A DNA stretch of 64,000 bases from Flavobacterium sp. KJJ. Lineage in GTDB: Bacteria > Bacteroidota > Bacteroidia > Flavobacteriales > Flavobacteriaceae. Positions within the stretch are counted from its first letter, which is position 1, and every line of letters starts with the position of its first letter. Below the pieces are notes generated by a model that made no database searches, was not told where the DNA came from, and saw nothing but the letters and a program-made list of their open reading frames with translations. A program made the position numbers and the translations under genes. This document shows positions 25,705 to 35,180 of this stretch, in pieces. The stretch is taken from NCBI RefSeq assembly GCF_000708595.2, contig NZ_JARP01000009.1, forward strand, positions 1-64,000, written 5' to 3'.

Positions 25705-27489
25705 ATGCTAAAAAAATATTTTAGAAAACTAGAAAGCATTATTGCTTTGGCACAATCCTTAATGACTCCAAAGCAGTTTATTTTTTTATCAAGTGTTCTA
25801 ATTGGTATATCATGCTCTTTGGCTGTAATTGTTTTAAAAACTTTTGCTCACAGCGTTTTCTCATTTGCGACTTATATCAACGGAATTTTAAAATTGAGTT
25901 TCATTAACAGTATACTTCCTATTATCGGAATTGTGCTTACTGTTTTTGTTGTAAAAAGAGTTTTAAACGGAAGTATTGAAAAGGGTACTTCGCAAATTTT
26001 GTATGCTGTTGCTAAGAAAGCAAGTATTATTCCTAAAAAACAAATGTATGCGCAAATTGTAACTAGTTCGTTAACTGTTGGTTTAGGAGGTTCTGCCGGT
26101 TTAGAAAGTCCAATTGTGATTACAGGGGCGGCATTTGGTTCAAACTTTGCCCAAAATTATAAATTACCTTATAAAGACAGGACTTTACTTATTGGCTGTG
26201 GCGTTGCAGCGGGAATTTCAGCTGCTTTTAATGCTCCAATTGCCGGTGTTTTATTTGCAATTGAAGTGCTATTGGTTGATGTAAGTATTTCAGCCTTTAC
26301 TCCTATTATGATATCTGCAGCTACAGGTGCTTTGGTTTCTGCAATTGTTTTAGATGAAAGTATTTTATTGTCCTTCAAGAAACAAGAAGTTTTTAATTAT
26401 CATAATATTCCTTTTTATGTGCTTTTAGGAGTGTTGACTGGATTTATAGCAGTTTATTATGCACGAAATTTTCAAAAAGTCGAGCATTATTTTTCTAAAT
26501 CAAAATGGAACCCGTATAAAAAAGCTTTAATCGGTTCTTCGTTACTGGCACTGCTTATTTTTATTTTTCCAACTCTTTTTGGAGAGGGTTATGAAAGTAT
26601 TAAAACCCTATCTGAAAATGATCCAGGGCAATTATTAGACAATACTTTATTTGCAGATTTGAGAAACAATCAGTGGGTTTTACTTCTATTTGTTGGCTGC
26701 ACTATGATGGTAAAAGTATTTGCTACTGGACTTACAATTGGAAGCGGAGGAAACGGAGGAAATTTTGCGCCGTCTTTGTTTTTAGGTTCTTATTTAGGTT
26801 ATTTCTTTTCAAAATTCATTAGCCTTATTGGCCTATCAAAACTGCCGATCAGTAATTTTACAATGGTTGGAATGGCTGGTATTTTGAGTGGATTATTTCA
26901 CGCGCCACTTACAGCAATCTTCTTAATTGCAGAAATAACTGGAGGTTACGGATTAATGATTCCGCTTATGATTGTTTCCTCAATTAGTTTTGCTATTTCT
27001 AAGCGTTTTGAAAAATATTCACTTGACGTAAAAAATCTGGCTAAAAAAGGACATGCTTTTACCAGCAATAAAGATTCTAATATTCTATCAACTTTAGATA
27101 TTGATACGATCATTCAATGTGATTATTTAACGGTTCATCCAGATGAGCATTTAAATAAATTAGTAGATCTTATTTCACACTCAAATCAAGTTGTTTTTGC
27201 CGTTGTCAATAACGAAAAAGAACTAGTTGGAATAGTTCATTTTAATGATATCCGCGAAATTATCTTTAATGCATATCGTGTAAAATACACCTTGATCAGA
27301 GATGTTATGAAAACACCTCCGGCTACAATTTCATCTTTTGACAGTATGGAAATTGTAATGAGTAAATTCGAAAAATCGAAAACGGCATTTCTTCCTGTTA
27401 TACGAAACGAAAAATACTATGGCTTCATTTCCAAATCTATAGCGCTGGAAGCTTATAGAATGAAACTGCGTTCTATGACAATTGAATAA
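25705..27489 (+). CDS. CLC-type chloride channel/antiporter with CBS domains
   Basis: This 594-aa membrane protein has the CLC fold followed by two C-terminal CBS domains (about 455-590). Selectivity-region motifs are GGSAGLESPIV (gating Glu134, equivalent to the GREGP glutamate), GVAAGISAAFNAPIAGVLFAIE, and IGSGGNGGNFAPSLFLGS in the second half. The conserved gating Glu suggests an exchanger or channel for chloride; whether it is proton-coupled is not decidable here. A TAAATTTG element (25670-25677) lies 27 bp upstream and may be its -7 box. Confidence 0.93.
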   Translation: MLKKYFRKLESIIALAQSLMTPKQFIFLSSVLIGISCSLAVIVLKTFAHSVFSFATYINGILKLSFINSILPIIGIVLTVFVVKRVLNGSIEKGTSQILYAVAKKASIIPKKQMYAQIVTSSLTVGLGGSAGLESPIVITGAAFGSNFAQNYKLPYKDRTLLIGCGVAAGISAAFNAPIAGVLFAIEVLLVDVSISAFTPIMISAATGALVSAIVLDESILLSFKKQEVFNYHNIPFYVLLGVLTGFIAVYYARNFQKVEHYFSKSKWNPYKKALIGSSLLALLIFIFPTLFGEGYESIKTLSENDPGQLLDNTLFADLRNNQWVLLLFVGCTMMVKVFATGLTIGSGGNGGNFAPSLFLGSYLGYFFSKFISLIGLSKLPISNFTMVGMAGILSGLFHAPLTAIFLIAEITGGYGLMIPLMIVSSISFAISKRFEKYSLDVKNLAKKGHAFTSNKDSNILSTLDIDTIIQCDYLTVHPDEHLNKLVDLISHSNQVVFAVVNNEKELVGIVHFNDIREIIFNAYRVKYTLIRDVMKTPPATISSFDSMEIVMSKFEKSKTAFLPVIRNEKYYGFISKSIALEAYRMKLRSMTIE

Positions 27490-27604
27490 TGCCCATTAAA
27501 CGTTTTACAGTAACGTTATTTTGTTACAATTTTTAACATAAACTTCTATTCTCTAGTACTAAAAGAACAAATCAAAGTGGTAACTTTGCGTTTTGCTCAA
27601 ATTT

Positions 27605-30436
27605 ATGCTAGATAAAGACAATACTATTGAAGTTCTTGGTGCAAGAGTTCATAATCTAAAAAATATCGATATTTCTATTCCGAGAGAAAAACTGGTTGTA
27701 ATTACAGGTCTTTCTGGTTCGGGAAAATCTTCTTTGGCTTTTGATACCATTTATGCTGAAGGACAGCGTCGTTATGTCGAAACTTTTTCGGCGTATGCCA
27801 GACAATTCCTTGGTGGTTTAGAACGTCCGGATGTAGATAAAATCGACGGACTTTCTCCGGTAATTGCTATTGAACAAAAAACAACCAGTAAAAGTCCGCG
27901 TTCAACCGTTGGAACTATTACTGAAATATATGATTTCCTCCGCCTTCTATATGCGCGTGGTGCAGATGCTTACAGTTACAACACCGGCGAAAAAATGGTT
28001 TCGTATTCTGATGACCAAATCAAAGATTTGATTATGCAGGATTTTAGCGGAAAACGAATCAATATTTTAGCCCCAATTATTAGAGCTAGAAAAGGGCATT
28101 ACGCCGAACTGTTTCAACAAATTACAAAGCAGGGATTCTTAAAGGTTCGCGTAAATGGCGAAGTTCAGGATTTGGTTTCAGGAATGAAATTAGACCGCTA
28201 CAAAACCCATGATATCGAAATTGTCGTTGACAGAATGTTAATTGAAAATACAGAAGACAATCAAAAACGATTGGCCGAAAGTATAAACACTGCAATGCAT
28301 CATGGAGAAAATGTTTTGATGATTTTAGATCAGGATACTAATGAAGTTCGTTATTTCAGCAGAAATTTAATGTGTCCGACAACCGGAATTTCATACCAAA
28401 ATCCAGAACCAAATTTATTTTCGTTCAACTCTCCTAAAGGAGCTTGTCCGCATTGTAATGGATTGGGAACTGTACATGAAATTAATGTAAAAAAGATTAT
28501 TCCGAATCCTAAATTATCGATTAAAAGTGGTGGTTTTGCTCCACTTGGTGAATATAAATCATCTTGGATTTTTAAGCAATTAGAAATTATTGGAGAAAAA
28601 TTTGGTTTCAAAATAACAGATCCGATTGAGAAAATTCCAGAAGAAGCAATGACCATGATTTTGCATGGAGGAAAAGATAAGTTTGTCGTAAATTCAAAAG
28701 ATTTAGGCGTTACGCGCGATTATAAAATAGATTTTGAAGGAATTTCAAACTTCATTAAAAATCAATTTGACGAAACTTCTTCGACAACTATAAAACGTTG
28801 GGCAAAAGATTTTATGGACGAAATTAATTGTCCGGTTTGTGATGGTTCTCGTTTGAAAAAGGAAGCACAGTTTTTTAGAGTGAATGGGAAAAATATCACC
28901 GAATTATGTGATATGGACATTTCAGATTTGACAATCTGGTTTCAGGATTTAAATAATCATTTATCAGACAAACAACTTTTAATTGCTTCTGAAGTAGTAA
29001 AAGAAATCAAAGATCGTTTGAACTTTTTAATGAATGTTGGTCTTAATTATTTGGCTTTAAGCCGCAGTTCAAAATCACTTTCTGGTGGTGAAGCACAACG
29101 TATTCGTTTAGCAACCCAAATTGGTTCACAATTAGTTGGTGTTTTATATATTTTGGATGAGCCAAGTATTGGTTTGCACCAAAGAGACAATGAAAAATTG
29201 ATTCATTCCTTAGAACAATTGCGTGATATTGGAAATTCGGTTATTGTGGTGGAGCACGATAAAGACATGATCGAACGTGCTGATTATGTAATTGATATTG
29301 GTCCGAAAGCAGGGAAATACGGCGGAGAAATCATCAGTATTGGAACTCCAGCGGAAACATTAAAATCGAACACGATTACCGCTCAATATTTGAACGGTAA
29401 AATGAAATTAGAGATTCCGAAAGAACGCAGAAAAGGAAATGGCAAGTTTTTAAAACTAACCGGAGCGACTGGAAATAATCTTAAAAATGTTTCAATCGAA
29501 TTGCCTTTAGGACAATTAATTTGTGTGACAGGAGTTTCAGGAAGCGGAAAATCGACCTTGATTAACGAGACGCTCTACCCTATTTTGAACGCTTATTATT
29601 TTAATGGCGTAAAAAAACCACAGCCTTACAAAAAAATTGAAGGCTTAGAACATATCGACAAAGTAATTGACATTGACCAAAGTCCGATTGGAAGAACGCC
29701 TCGTTCAAATCCAGCAACTTATACAGAGGTTTTCACCGAAATCAGAAACCTGTTTACGATGACTTCTGAAAGTATGATTCGCGGTTATAAAGCCGGACGT
29801 TTTAGTTTTAACGTAAAAGGCGGACGCTGTGAAACCTGCGAAGGCTCTGGTGTTAGAACTATCGAAATGAACTTTTTGCCAGATGTTTATGTGGAATGTG
29901 AAACTTGTCAAGGGAAACGTTTTAACAGAGAAACACTAGAAATTCGATACAAAGGAAAATCGATTTCAGATGTATTGAATATGACGGTTGATGAAGCAGT
30001 TCCATTTTTTGAAAACATTCCGAAGATTTACAGAAAAGTAAAAACAATTCAGGATGTTGGTTTAGGATATATAACGCTTGGACAGCAAAGCACAACACTT
30101 TCTGGTGGTGAAGCACAGCGTATAAAACTAGCAGGAGAATTATCTAAAAAAGATACCGGAAACACTTTTTATATTCTGGATGAACCTACAACTGGATTGC
30201 ATTTTGAAGACATTCGTGTTTTGATGGATGTAATTAATAAATTGGTTGATAAAGGAAATACAATCCTGGTTATCGAACATAACATGGACGTAATTAAACT
30301 TGCTGATTATATCATAGACATTGGTCCTGAAGGTGGAAAAGGCGGCGGACAATTAATCGCCAAAGGAACTCCTGAAGAAGTAGCGAAAAATAAAAAAAGT
30401 TATACAGCTAAGTTTTTGAAAAAGGAATTGGAATAA
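27605..30436 (+). CDS. uvrA: excinuclease ABC subunit UvrA
   Basis: This 943-aa nucleotide-excision-repair damage sensor has two ABC ATPase modules. The first Walker A is GLSGSGKSSLAFDTIYAEGQ and the second GVSGSGKSTLINETLYP. ABC signatures are SLSGGEAQRIRLA and TLSGGEAQRIKLA. Zinc-binding modules are CPHCNGLG, CPVCDGS and CETCEGSG ... CETCQG. The start was set at the ATG at 27605 because a perfect -7 box (TAACTTTG, 27581-27588) lies just upstream; the frame can be extended only to a TTG at 27593. A strong terminator follows. Confidence 0.97.
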   Translation: MLDKDNTIEVLGARVHNLKNIDISIPREKLVVITGLSGSGKSSLAFDTIYAEGQRRYVETFSAYARQFLGGLERPDVDKIDGLSPVIAIEQKTTSKSPRSTVGTITEIYDFLRLLYARGADAYSYNTGEKMVSYSDDQIKDLIMQDFSGKRINILAPIIRARKGHYAELFQQITKQGFLKVRVNGEVQDLVSGMKLDRYKTHDIEIVVDRMLIENTEDNQKRLAESINTAMHHGENVLMILDQDTNEVRYFSRNLMCPTTGISYQNPEPNLFSFNSPKGACPHCNGLGTVHEINVKKIIPNPKLSIKSGGFAPLGEYKSSWIFKQLEIIGEKFGFKITDPIEKIPEEAMTMILHGGKDKFVVNSKDLGVTRDYKIDFEGISNFIKNQFDETSSTTIKRWAKDFMDEINCPVCDGSRLKKEAQFFRVNGKNITELCDMDISDLTIWFQDLNNHLSDKQLLIASEVVKEIKDRLNFLMNVGLNYLALSRSSKSLSGGEAQRIRLATQIGSQLVGVLYILDEPSIGLHQRDNEKLIHSLEQLRDIGNSVIVVEHDKDMIERADYVIDIGPKAGKYGGEIISIGTPAETLKSNTITAQYLNGKMKLEIPKERRKGNGKFLKLTGATGNNLKNVSIELPLGQLICVTGVSGSGKSTLINETLYPILNAYYFNGVKKPQPYKKIEGLEHIDKVIDIDQSPIGRTPRSNPATYTEVFTEIRNLFTMTSESMIRGYKAGRFSFNVKGGRCETCEGSGVRTIEMNFLPDVYVECETCQGKRFNRETLEIRYKGKSISDVLNMTVDEAVPFFENIPKIYRKVKTIQDVGLGYITLGQQSTTLSGGEAQRIKLAGELSKKDTGNTFYILDEPTTGLHFEDIRVLMDVINKLVDKGNTILVIEHNMDVIKLADYIIDIGPEGGKGGGQLIAKGTPEEVAKNKKSYTAKFLKKELE

Positions 30437-30441
30437 AAATA

Positions 30442-30484
30442 TTTTTTTGATGGACGGTTTTTAATGCGTCCATCAAAAATTTTT
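30442..30484 (+). terminator. rho-independent terminator of uvrA
   Basis: The stem TTTTTGATGGACG pairs with CGTCCATCAAAAA (30444-30456 with 30467-30479) across a 10-nt loop and is followed by a T run. It starts just after the uvrA stop codon. Confidence 0.9.
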
Positions 30485-30684
30485 ACTGCTTAAAATTCGT
30501 TGAAATTTCAGGTATATAACCTTACTATACTGATAATGAATTATCGACTACAATTTAAATTAGCAAGAATGTTACATTTAAATTAATAAATACGCATTTC
30601 TGTAACAATTCTCGAAAAAAGAGTTAATTTAGTCCCCCGATTTTTGTCAGAGTTTTAATTTTGACAAAGCCTATGATAAACTCT

Positions 30685-31044
30685 ATGAATCTAAAAGAAA
30701 AATTCAGTAACGTTGACCAATATTTTTCGCCTAAAATAATTGACGAAGTAAACGATCAATATATTAAAGTGGCTAAAATAAAAGGTCAGGAAGTTCCATG
30801 GCATAATCACGAAAATGAAGATGAATTATTTTACATTGTCGACGGTGAGCTTTTAATGGAAATAGAAAACAAACCCGCTTTCACTATGAAAAAAGGTGAT
30901 TTGTTCGTTGTTAAAAAAGGCGTAAATCACAGGGTTTCATCGGTTGAAGAATGCTCAATAATGCTTATCGAATCTAAAACCACGGAACATACCGGAAAGG
31001 TTAAGAGCAACATTACCAAATCAATTGCAGAGCAAACGTATTAA
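30685..31044 (+). CDS. cupin-domain protein
   Basis: This 119-aa protein is a single small cupin barrel. Cupin motif 1 is PWHNHENEDELFYIVDGELLME (metal ligands His, His and Glu) and motif 2 is KGDLFVVKKGVNHRVSS (metal His). It could be a metal-dependent isomerase, a dioxygenase or a binding protein; the reaction is unknown. Of the in-frame starts (30661 TTG, 30673 ATG, 30685 ATG) the last was chosen because TAATTTTG (30656-30663) looks like the -7 box and overlaps the first. It is monocistronic and followed by a conserved intergenic element. Confidence 0.85.
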   Translation: MNLKEKFSNVDQYFSPKIIDEVNDQYIKVAKIKGQEVPWHNHENEDELFYIVDGELLMEIENKPAFTMKKGDLFVVKKGVNHRVSSVEECSIMLIESKTTEHTGKVKSNITKSIAEQTY

Positions 31045-31086
31045 TAAAGAATTTTTCTTTTAAACTCAAAGTTCAATTGAAAACGA

Positions 31087-31171
31087 TGCCCTAGCCCTGA
31101 TGGAAGCGGCATCCTTTTTCTTGCTTCTTTAGCAAGGAAAAGATATAGCGGACAGCAGGAAACAGCTCCTT
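31087..31171 (+). ncRNA. conserved flavobacterial structured element (Flavo-1-like)
   Basis: The element reads GCCCTAGCCCTGATGGAAGC, then a hairpin TCCTTTTTCTTGCT/AGCAAGGAAAAGA, then TATAGCGGACAGCAGGAAAC and AGCTCC. The flanking segments (GATGGAAGCGG, ATAGCGGACAGCAGG) are the kind of conserved word seen around a variable hairpin in a family abundant in flavobacterial intergenic regions. I believe this is the Flavo-1 RNA motif, but the name is from memory and untested. The following 31172-31198 (ATCCTTCGACCATAGTCAGG) is a fragment of another common intergenic repeat. Confidence 0.6.
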
Positions 31172-31242
31172 ATCCTTCGACCATAGTCAGGATGACAACA
31201 AGAGCCAAAACATAATAAAAATAATAAATTAAAATACCTAAA

Positions 31243-31971
31243 ATGAGATTAGAAGATTTTGATAATGATGAAGATAAAATAATTCAGGATCGTTTGAAAC
31301 AAAAAACGTGGAATGAAATTAGAACCAACGACAGCTGGGCGATTTTTAAAATCATGGCCGAATTTGTAAACGGTTACGAAAGCATGGGACGTATTGGTCC
31401 ATGTGTATCTATTTTTGGTTCGGCGAGAACAAAACCTGACGATAAATATTATTTATTGGCTGAAAAAATTGCTTACAAAATCAGTAAGGCCGGTTATGGT
31501 GTAATTACAGGTGGAGGGCCGGGAATTATGGAAGCCGGAAATAAAGGTGCACATTTAGGAGGCGGAACTTCGGTTGGTTTGAATATCGAATTACCTTTTG
31601 AACAGCACTTTAACCCATATATTGATCACGATAAAAACTTGAATTTCGATTATTTCTTTGTGAGAAAAGTAATGTTCGTTAAATACTCGCAAGGTTTTGT
31701 GGTTATGCCGGGAGGTTTTGGAACGCTTGACGAAATGTTTGAAGCGATTACATTAATTCAGACTAAGAAAATAGGGAAATTTCCAATTATCTTGGTTGGC
31801 GTTGAATTCTGGTCAGGATTAATCGAATGGGTAAAAACGGTTTTAGTTGAAAAAATGCAGACTGTAAGTCCTGACGATTTAAACTTATTTAAGATCGTAG
31901 ACACTGAAGATGAAGTTGTTGACGTATTAGATAAATTCTACAAGAAATACGATTTAAGTCCAAATTTCTAA
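31243..31971 (+). CDS. LOG-family protein (TIGR00730, cytokinin phosphoribohydrolase-like)
   Basis: The 242-aa protein has a Rossmann-like fold with the two LOG signatures: GGGPGIMEAGNKGAHLGGG and MPGGFGTLDEMFEA. Enzymes with this PGGxGTxxE motif hydrolyse nucleoside 5'-monophosphates to free base and ribose-5-phosphate. In non-plant-associated bacteria the physiological role is unclear. The N-terminal about 35 residues (LEDFDNDEDKIIQDRL) are charged and outside the core. The gene stands alone, followed by a terminator about 85 bp downstream. Confidence 0.9.
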   Translation: MRLEDFDNDEDKIIQDRLKQKTWNEIRTNDSWAIFKIMAEFVNGYESMGRIGPCVSIFGSARTKPDDKYYLLAEKIAYKISKAGYGVITGGGPGIMEAGNKGAHLGGGTSVGLNIELPFEQHFNPYIDHDKNLNFDYFFVRKVMFVKYSQGFVVMPGGFGTLDEMFEAITLIQTKKIGKFPIILVGVEFWSGLIEWVKTVLVEKMQTVSPDDLNLFKIVDTEDEVVDVLDKFYKKYDLSPNF

Positions 31972-32057
31972 AATTTTTTCTACCATATAAGTTCATATAT
32001 TTTGACCTAATAATTGTGAACTTAAATTTACTTATATCACTTATATGGTTAAATTTC

Positions 32058-32085
32058 AAAGCTGTTTTTATAAACAGCTTTTTTT
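32058..32085 (+). terminator. rho-independent terminator
   Basis: A 10-bp stem AAAGCTGTTT/AAACAGCTTT around a TTAT loop is followed by T6. It is downstream of the LOG gene. Confidence 0.85.
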
Positions 32086-32160
32086 ATGCTATTTTTACAG
32101 AAAACCAAAAGAACTTTATGCTCGTAACTTAAGTATATCCTCTTAACTTTTAAACCATCC

Positions 32161-34992
32161 TTGAAATCATTTTATAAAATTATATTCCTTTTTTTAGTTT
32201 TATTCAGTTCGATAAAACAATATGCACAACATCATTCTAAGATGGAAGTGGCGGTTAATCTTGAACTTAAAACACTGAATGTAAGACAGGATATTACATT
32301 TTATAATACATCAAATGATTCGCTCAATTCTATCGTTTTGAATGACTGGAATAATGCCTTTGCAAATAAAAACACACCTTTGGCAAAACGTTTTTCAGAT
32401 GAATTTTATAGAGGTTTTCATGTAGCAAAAGCAGTTGAGAGAGGAAATACAACAATTTTAAACCTGACCGATTCTGAGAACATGGCTTTAGAATGGGAAA
32501 GAACTGATAAAAATCCAGATTTTATAGTAGTTAAATTAAACCATAAACTGCTTCCTGGAGAAAAAATCGATTTGCATCTTATCTATATTTCTAAAATTCC
32601 GAGTGATAAATTTACACGTTACGGTTTTGACCAGAATGGCGGTATGAACTTGAAAAACTGGTTTTTAAGTCCTGCCAGATTTGAAAATCATCATTTTACT
32701 CAAAACAACAATTTTAATTTAGATGATATTGCAAATGCTGTAACAGATTATGAAGTTGAAATAAAAATTCCAAACAGCTATTCGATTACGACTGATTTGA
32801 ATTCGGTTTCAAAAGATGTTTCAAATCTTTCATTCAGCACTTATTCGTTTTCAGGAACTAACAGAACTGATTTTAATTTGTTTATTGAAAAACAAAATAA
32901 CTTTAGAAGCTATGACAACGGAACTATAGAGGTTTTGTCTGACTTAAAAAACAAGAAAATAACTGAAATTCAAAAAGCAATTGTGATCAATCGTGTTGCT
33001 GCTTTTGCGAATGAATTTATTGGAAAATATCCCCACGAAAAAATTACAGTTTCACAGGCTGATTATGAAAGAAATCCATTTTACGGATTAAATCAGCTTC
33101 CCTCTTTTATAAGTCCGTTTTCTGATGAATTTATGTTTGAGATTACTTTTTTTAAAACCTATCTCAATAATTATTTAAAAAACTCGCTTCGACTTGATCC
33201 TCGAAAAGACAATTGGGTCTATGACGGAATCCAGATATACGCCATGATGAAATATATGGAAGAATATCATTTGGATGAAAAAATGCTGGGAAGGCTTTCG
33301 AGAATGAAACTTTTTAAAAGTTACAACATTACTAATCTGACTTTTAACGAGCAATACAGCTATTATTATATGCTGATGGCGCGAAAAAATTTGGATCAGC
33401 CACTTGGAGATCCAAAAAATACTTTAATTAAATTTAATGAGCAGATTGCCAGTAAATATCGCGCAGGTTTGAGTTTGAGTTATTTAGATGACTATTTAGA
33501 TCATAATATTGTTCCGCAAAGTGTTCAGGAATTTTATAATTTGAATAAAACCGAGCAGACAAATCGTTATGATTTTGAAAAAATCTTAACTAAAAACAGT
33601 CCGAAAAATATCGACTGGTTTTTTAAAACTATAATAGATTCACGTGATATAATTGATTATAAATTTTCGAATGTATCAAGAACCAAAGACAGTATTCAGT
33701 TTTCAATAAAAAGCAAAACAAATGTGTTTGCTCCGATTCCTGTTTATGGTCTGAAGAAAAATGAAATTGTTTTTAAAAAATGGATTGAACCTGAAAACAC
33801 CGATTCGATTTATCAATTTGACAGAAAAAATGCAGATAAAATTGTAATTAATTACGACAATGAAGTTCCAGAATACAACCAAAGAAACAACTGGAAATCA
33901 CTTAAAAGTCTTGTACTTACCAATCGACCGATAAAATTTAATTTCGCCAAAGATTTAGAAGATCCATATTATAACCAAATCTTATATATTCCTACGCTTA
34001 CTTACAATTTATACGACGGATTAACGCCGGGAGTTCGTTTTCATAACAAAACAATTCTAGACAAACCTTTTACCTTCGACATTAACCCTGCATATTCTAT
34101 AAATGCTGGTACATTATCTGGATCTTCTGCTTTTTCATGGAGCGAATATTACAGAAACAGCACGCTTTATAATGTGCGTTATTCGATTAGTCAAAATTAT
34201 TTTCATTACGCGCCAGATGCTGCTTATTTAAGATTGAATCCGATGGTGCAGTTTCGAATTCGTGAAAAAAACTTTAGAGATAACAGAAAACAGTTGATCA
34301 TGTTCAGGGAAGTTATCGTAAATCGGGAATCAAGTGAATATATTACTGATAATTCTAAACCAAATTATTCGATTTTTAATGCCCGCTATTCGAATACTAA
34401 AACAGAATTAGTTGATCATTTCAGTTTTATGACCGATGTTCAATTCTCAGGGGATTTTGGTAAACTTTCTGGGGAAGTCGAATACAGACGATTATTTGAA
34501 AACAACCATAAACTGAATTTGAGATTATACGCTGGAAGTTTTATTTATAATACAACAAACTCAGATTATTTTAGTTTTGGATTAGATCGCCCAACCGATT
34601 ATATGTTTGATTATAACTTTTTTGGAAGATCTGAAAGTACCGGGATTTTTAGTCAGCAATACGTGATGGCCGAAGGCGGCTTTAAGTCAAAGATAGCCCC
34701 AAGATATGCTAATCAATGGCTTACTGCGTTTAATGCCAGCTACTCGATTTGGAATTGGATTGAAGTATACGGCGATGTTGGTTTTATGAAAAGCAAACAC
34801 CAAAATGGAGATTTTGTTTATGACAGCGGTATCCGATTAAATTTGGTTCAGGACTATTTTGAACTCTATTTTCCTGTTTATTCGAATAACGGATGGGAGA
34901 TTTCTCAAAATAAATACAACGAAAAAATTAGATTTGTAGTAACATTTGCCCCAAAAACATTAGTTAATCTTTTTACTAGAAAATGGTTCTAA
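32161..34992 (+). CDS. M1-peptidase-like protein fused to an outer-membrane beta-barrel (degenerate active site)
   Basis: The 943-aa protein begins at a TTG, supported by the complete signal peptide that follows directly (KSFYKIIFLFLVLFSSIKQY, cleavage after YAQ). Residues about 25-370 resemble M1 (gluzincin) metallopeptidases: an N-terminal beta-saddle and an M1-like helical region. The zinc motif HExxH reads FEITF (326-330) and the later NEG position reads YDG (354-356), so zinc binding is very unlikely. Residues about 600-943 are aromatic-rich beta strands (LRLNPMVQFRIREKN, KLNLRLYAGSFIYNT) ending in Phe, typical of an outer-membrane barrel. The fusion suggests a surface or periplasmic structural role. 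The following gene starts after 188 bp. Confidence 0.78.
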   Translation: MKSFYKIIFLFLVLFSSIKQYAQHHSKMEVAVNLELKTLNVRQDITFYNTSNDSLNSIVLNDWNNAFANKNTPLAKRFSDEFYRGFHVAKAVERGNTTILNLTDSENMALEWERTDKNPDFIVVKLNHKLLPGEKIDLHLIYISKIPSDKFTRYGFDQNGGMNLKNWFLSPARFENHHFTQNNNFNLDDIANAVTDYEVEIKIPNSYSITTDLNSVSKDVSNLSFSTYSFSGTNRTDFNLFIEKQNNFRSYDNGTIEVLSDLKNKKITEIQKAIVINRVAAFANEFIGKYPHEKITVSQADYERNPFYGLNQLPSFISPFSDEFMFEITFFKTYLNNYLKNSLRLDPRKDNWVYDGIQIYAMMKYMEEYHLDEKMLGRLSRMKLFKSYNITNLTFNEQYSYYYMLMARKNLDQPLGDPKNTLIKFNEQIASKYRAGLSLSYLDDYLDHNIVPQSVQEFYNLNKTEQTNRYDFEKILTKNSPKNIDWFFKTIIDSRDIIDYKFSNVSRTKDSIQFSIKSKTNVFAPIPVYGLKKNEIVFKKWIEPENTDSIYQFDRKNADKIVINYDNEVPEYNQRNNWKSLKSLVLTNRPIKFNFAKDLEDPYYNQILYIPTLTYNLYDGLTPGVRFHNKTILDKPFTFDINPAYSINAGTLSGSSAFSWSEYYRNSTLYNVRYSISQNYFHYAPDAAYLRLNPMVQFRIREKNFRDNRKQLIMFREVIVNRESSEYITDNSKPNYSIFNARYSNTKTELVDHFSFMTDVQFSGDFGKLSGEVEYRRLFENNHKLNLRLYAGSFIYNTTNSDYFSFGLDRPTDYMFDYNFFGRSESTGIFSQQYVMAEGGFKSKIAPRYANQWLTAFNASYSIWNWIEVYGDVGFMKSKHQNGDFVYDSGIRLNLVQDYFELYFPVYSNNGWEISQNKYNEKIRFVVTFAPKTLVNLFTRKWF

Positions 34993-35180
34993 TTAAATAA
35001 AATTTAAACAAAAACATGCGTAATTATCATTAAATTTAACTTTTATCTATACATAACACAAAAAAAGTAGGTAGTTTTTTGATTTTAAATACAAATAATT
35101 AAATTATATTTATTTTAAAGAATTATGATTATTGATTGTTTTTAAGTAATTTCGCAGTCTAAACATGACCCTACAAGATT

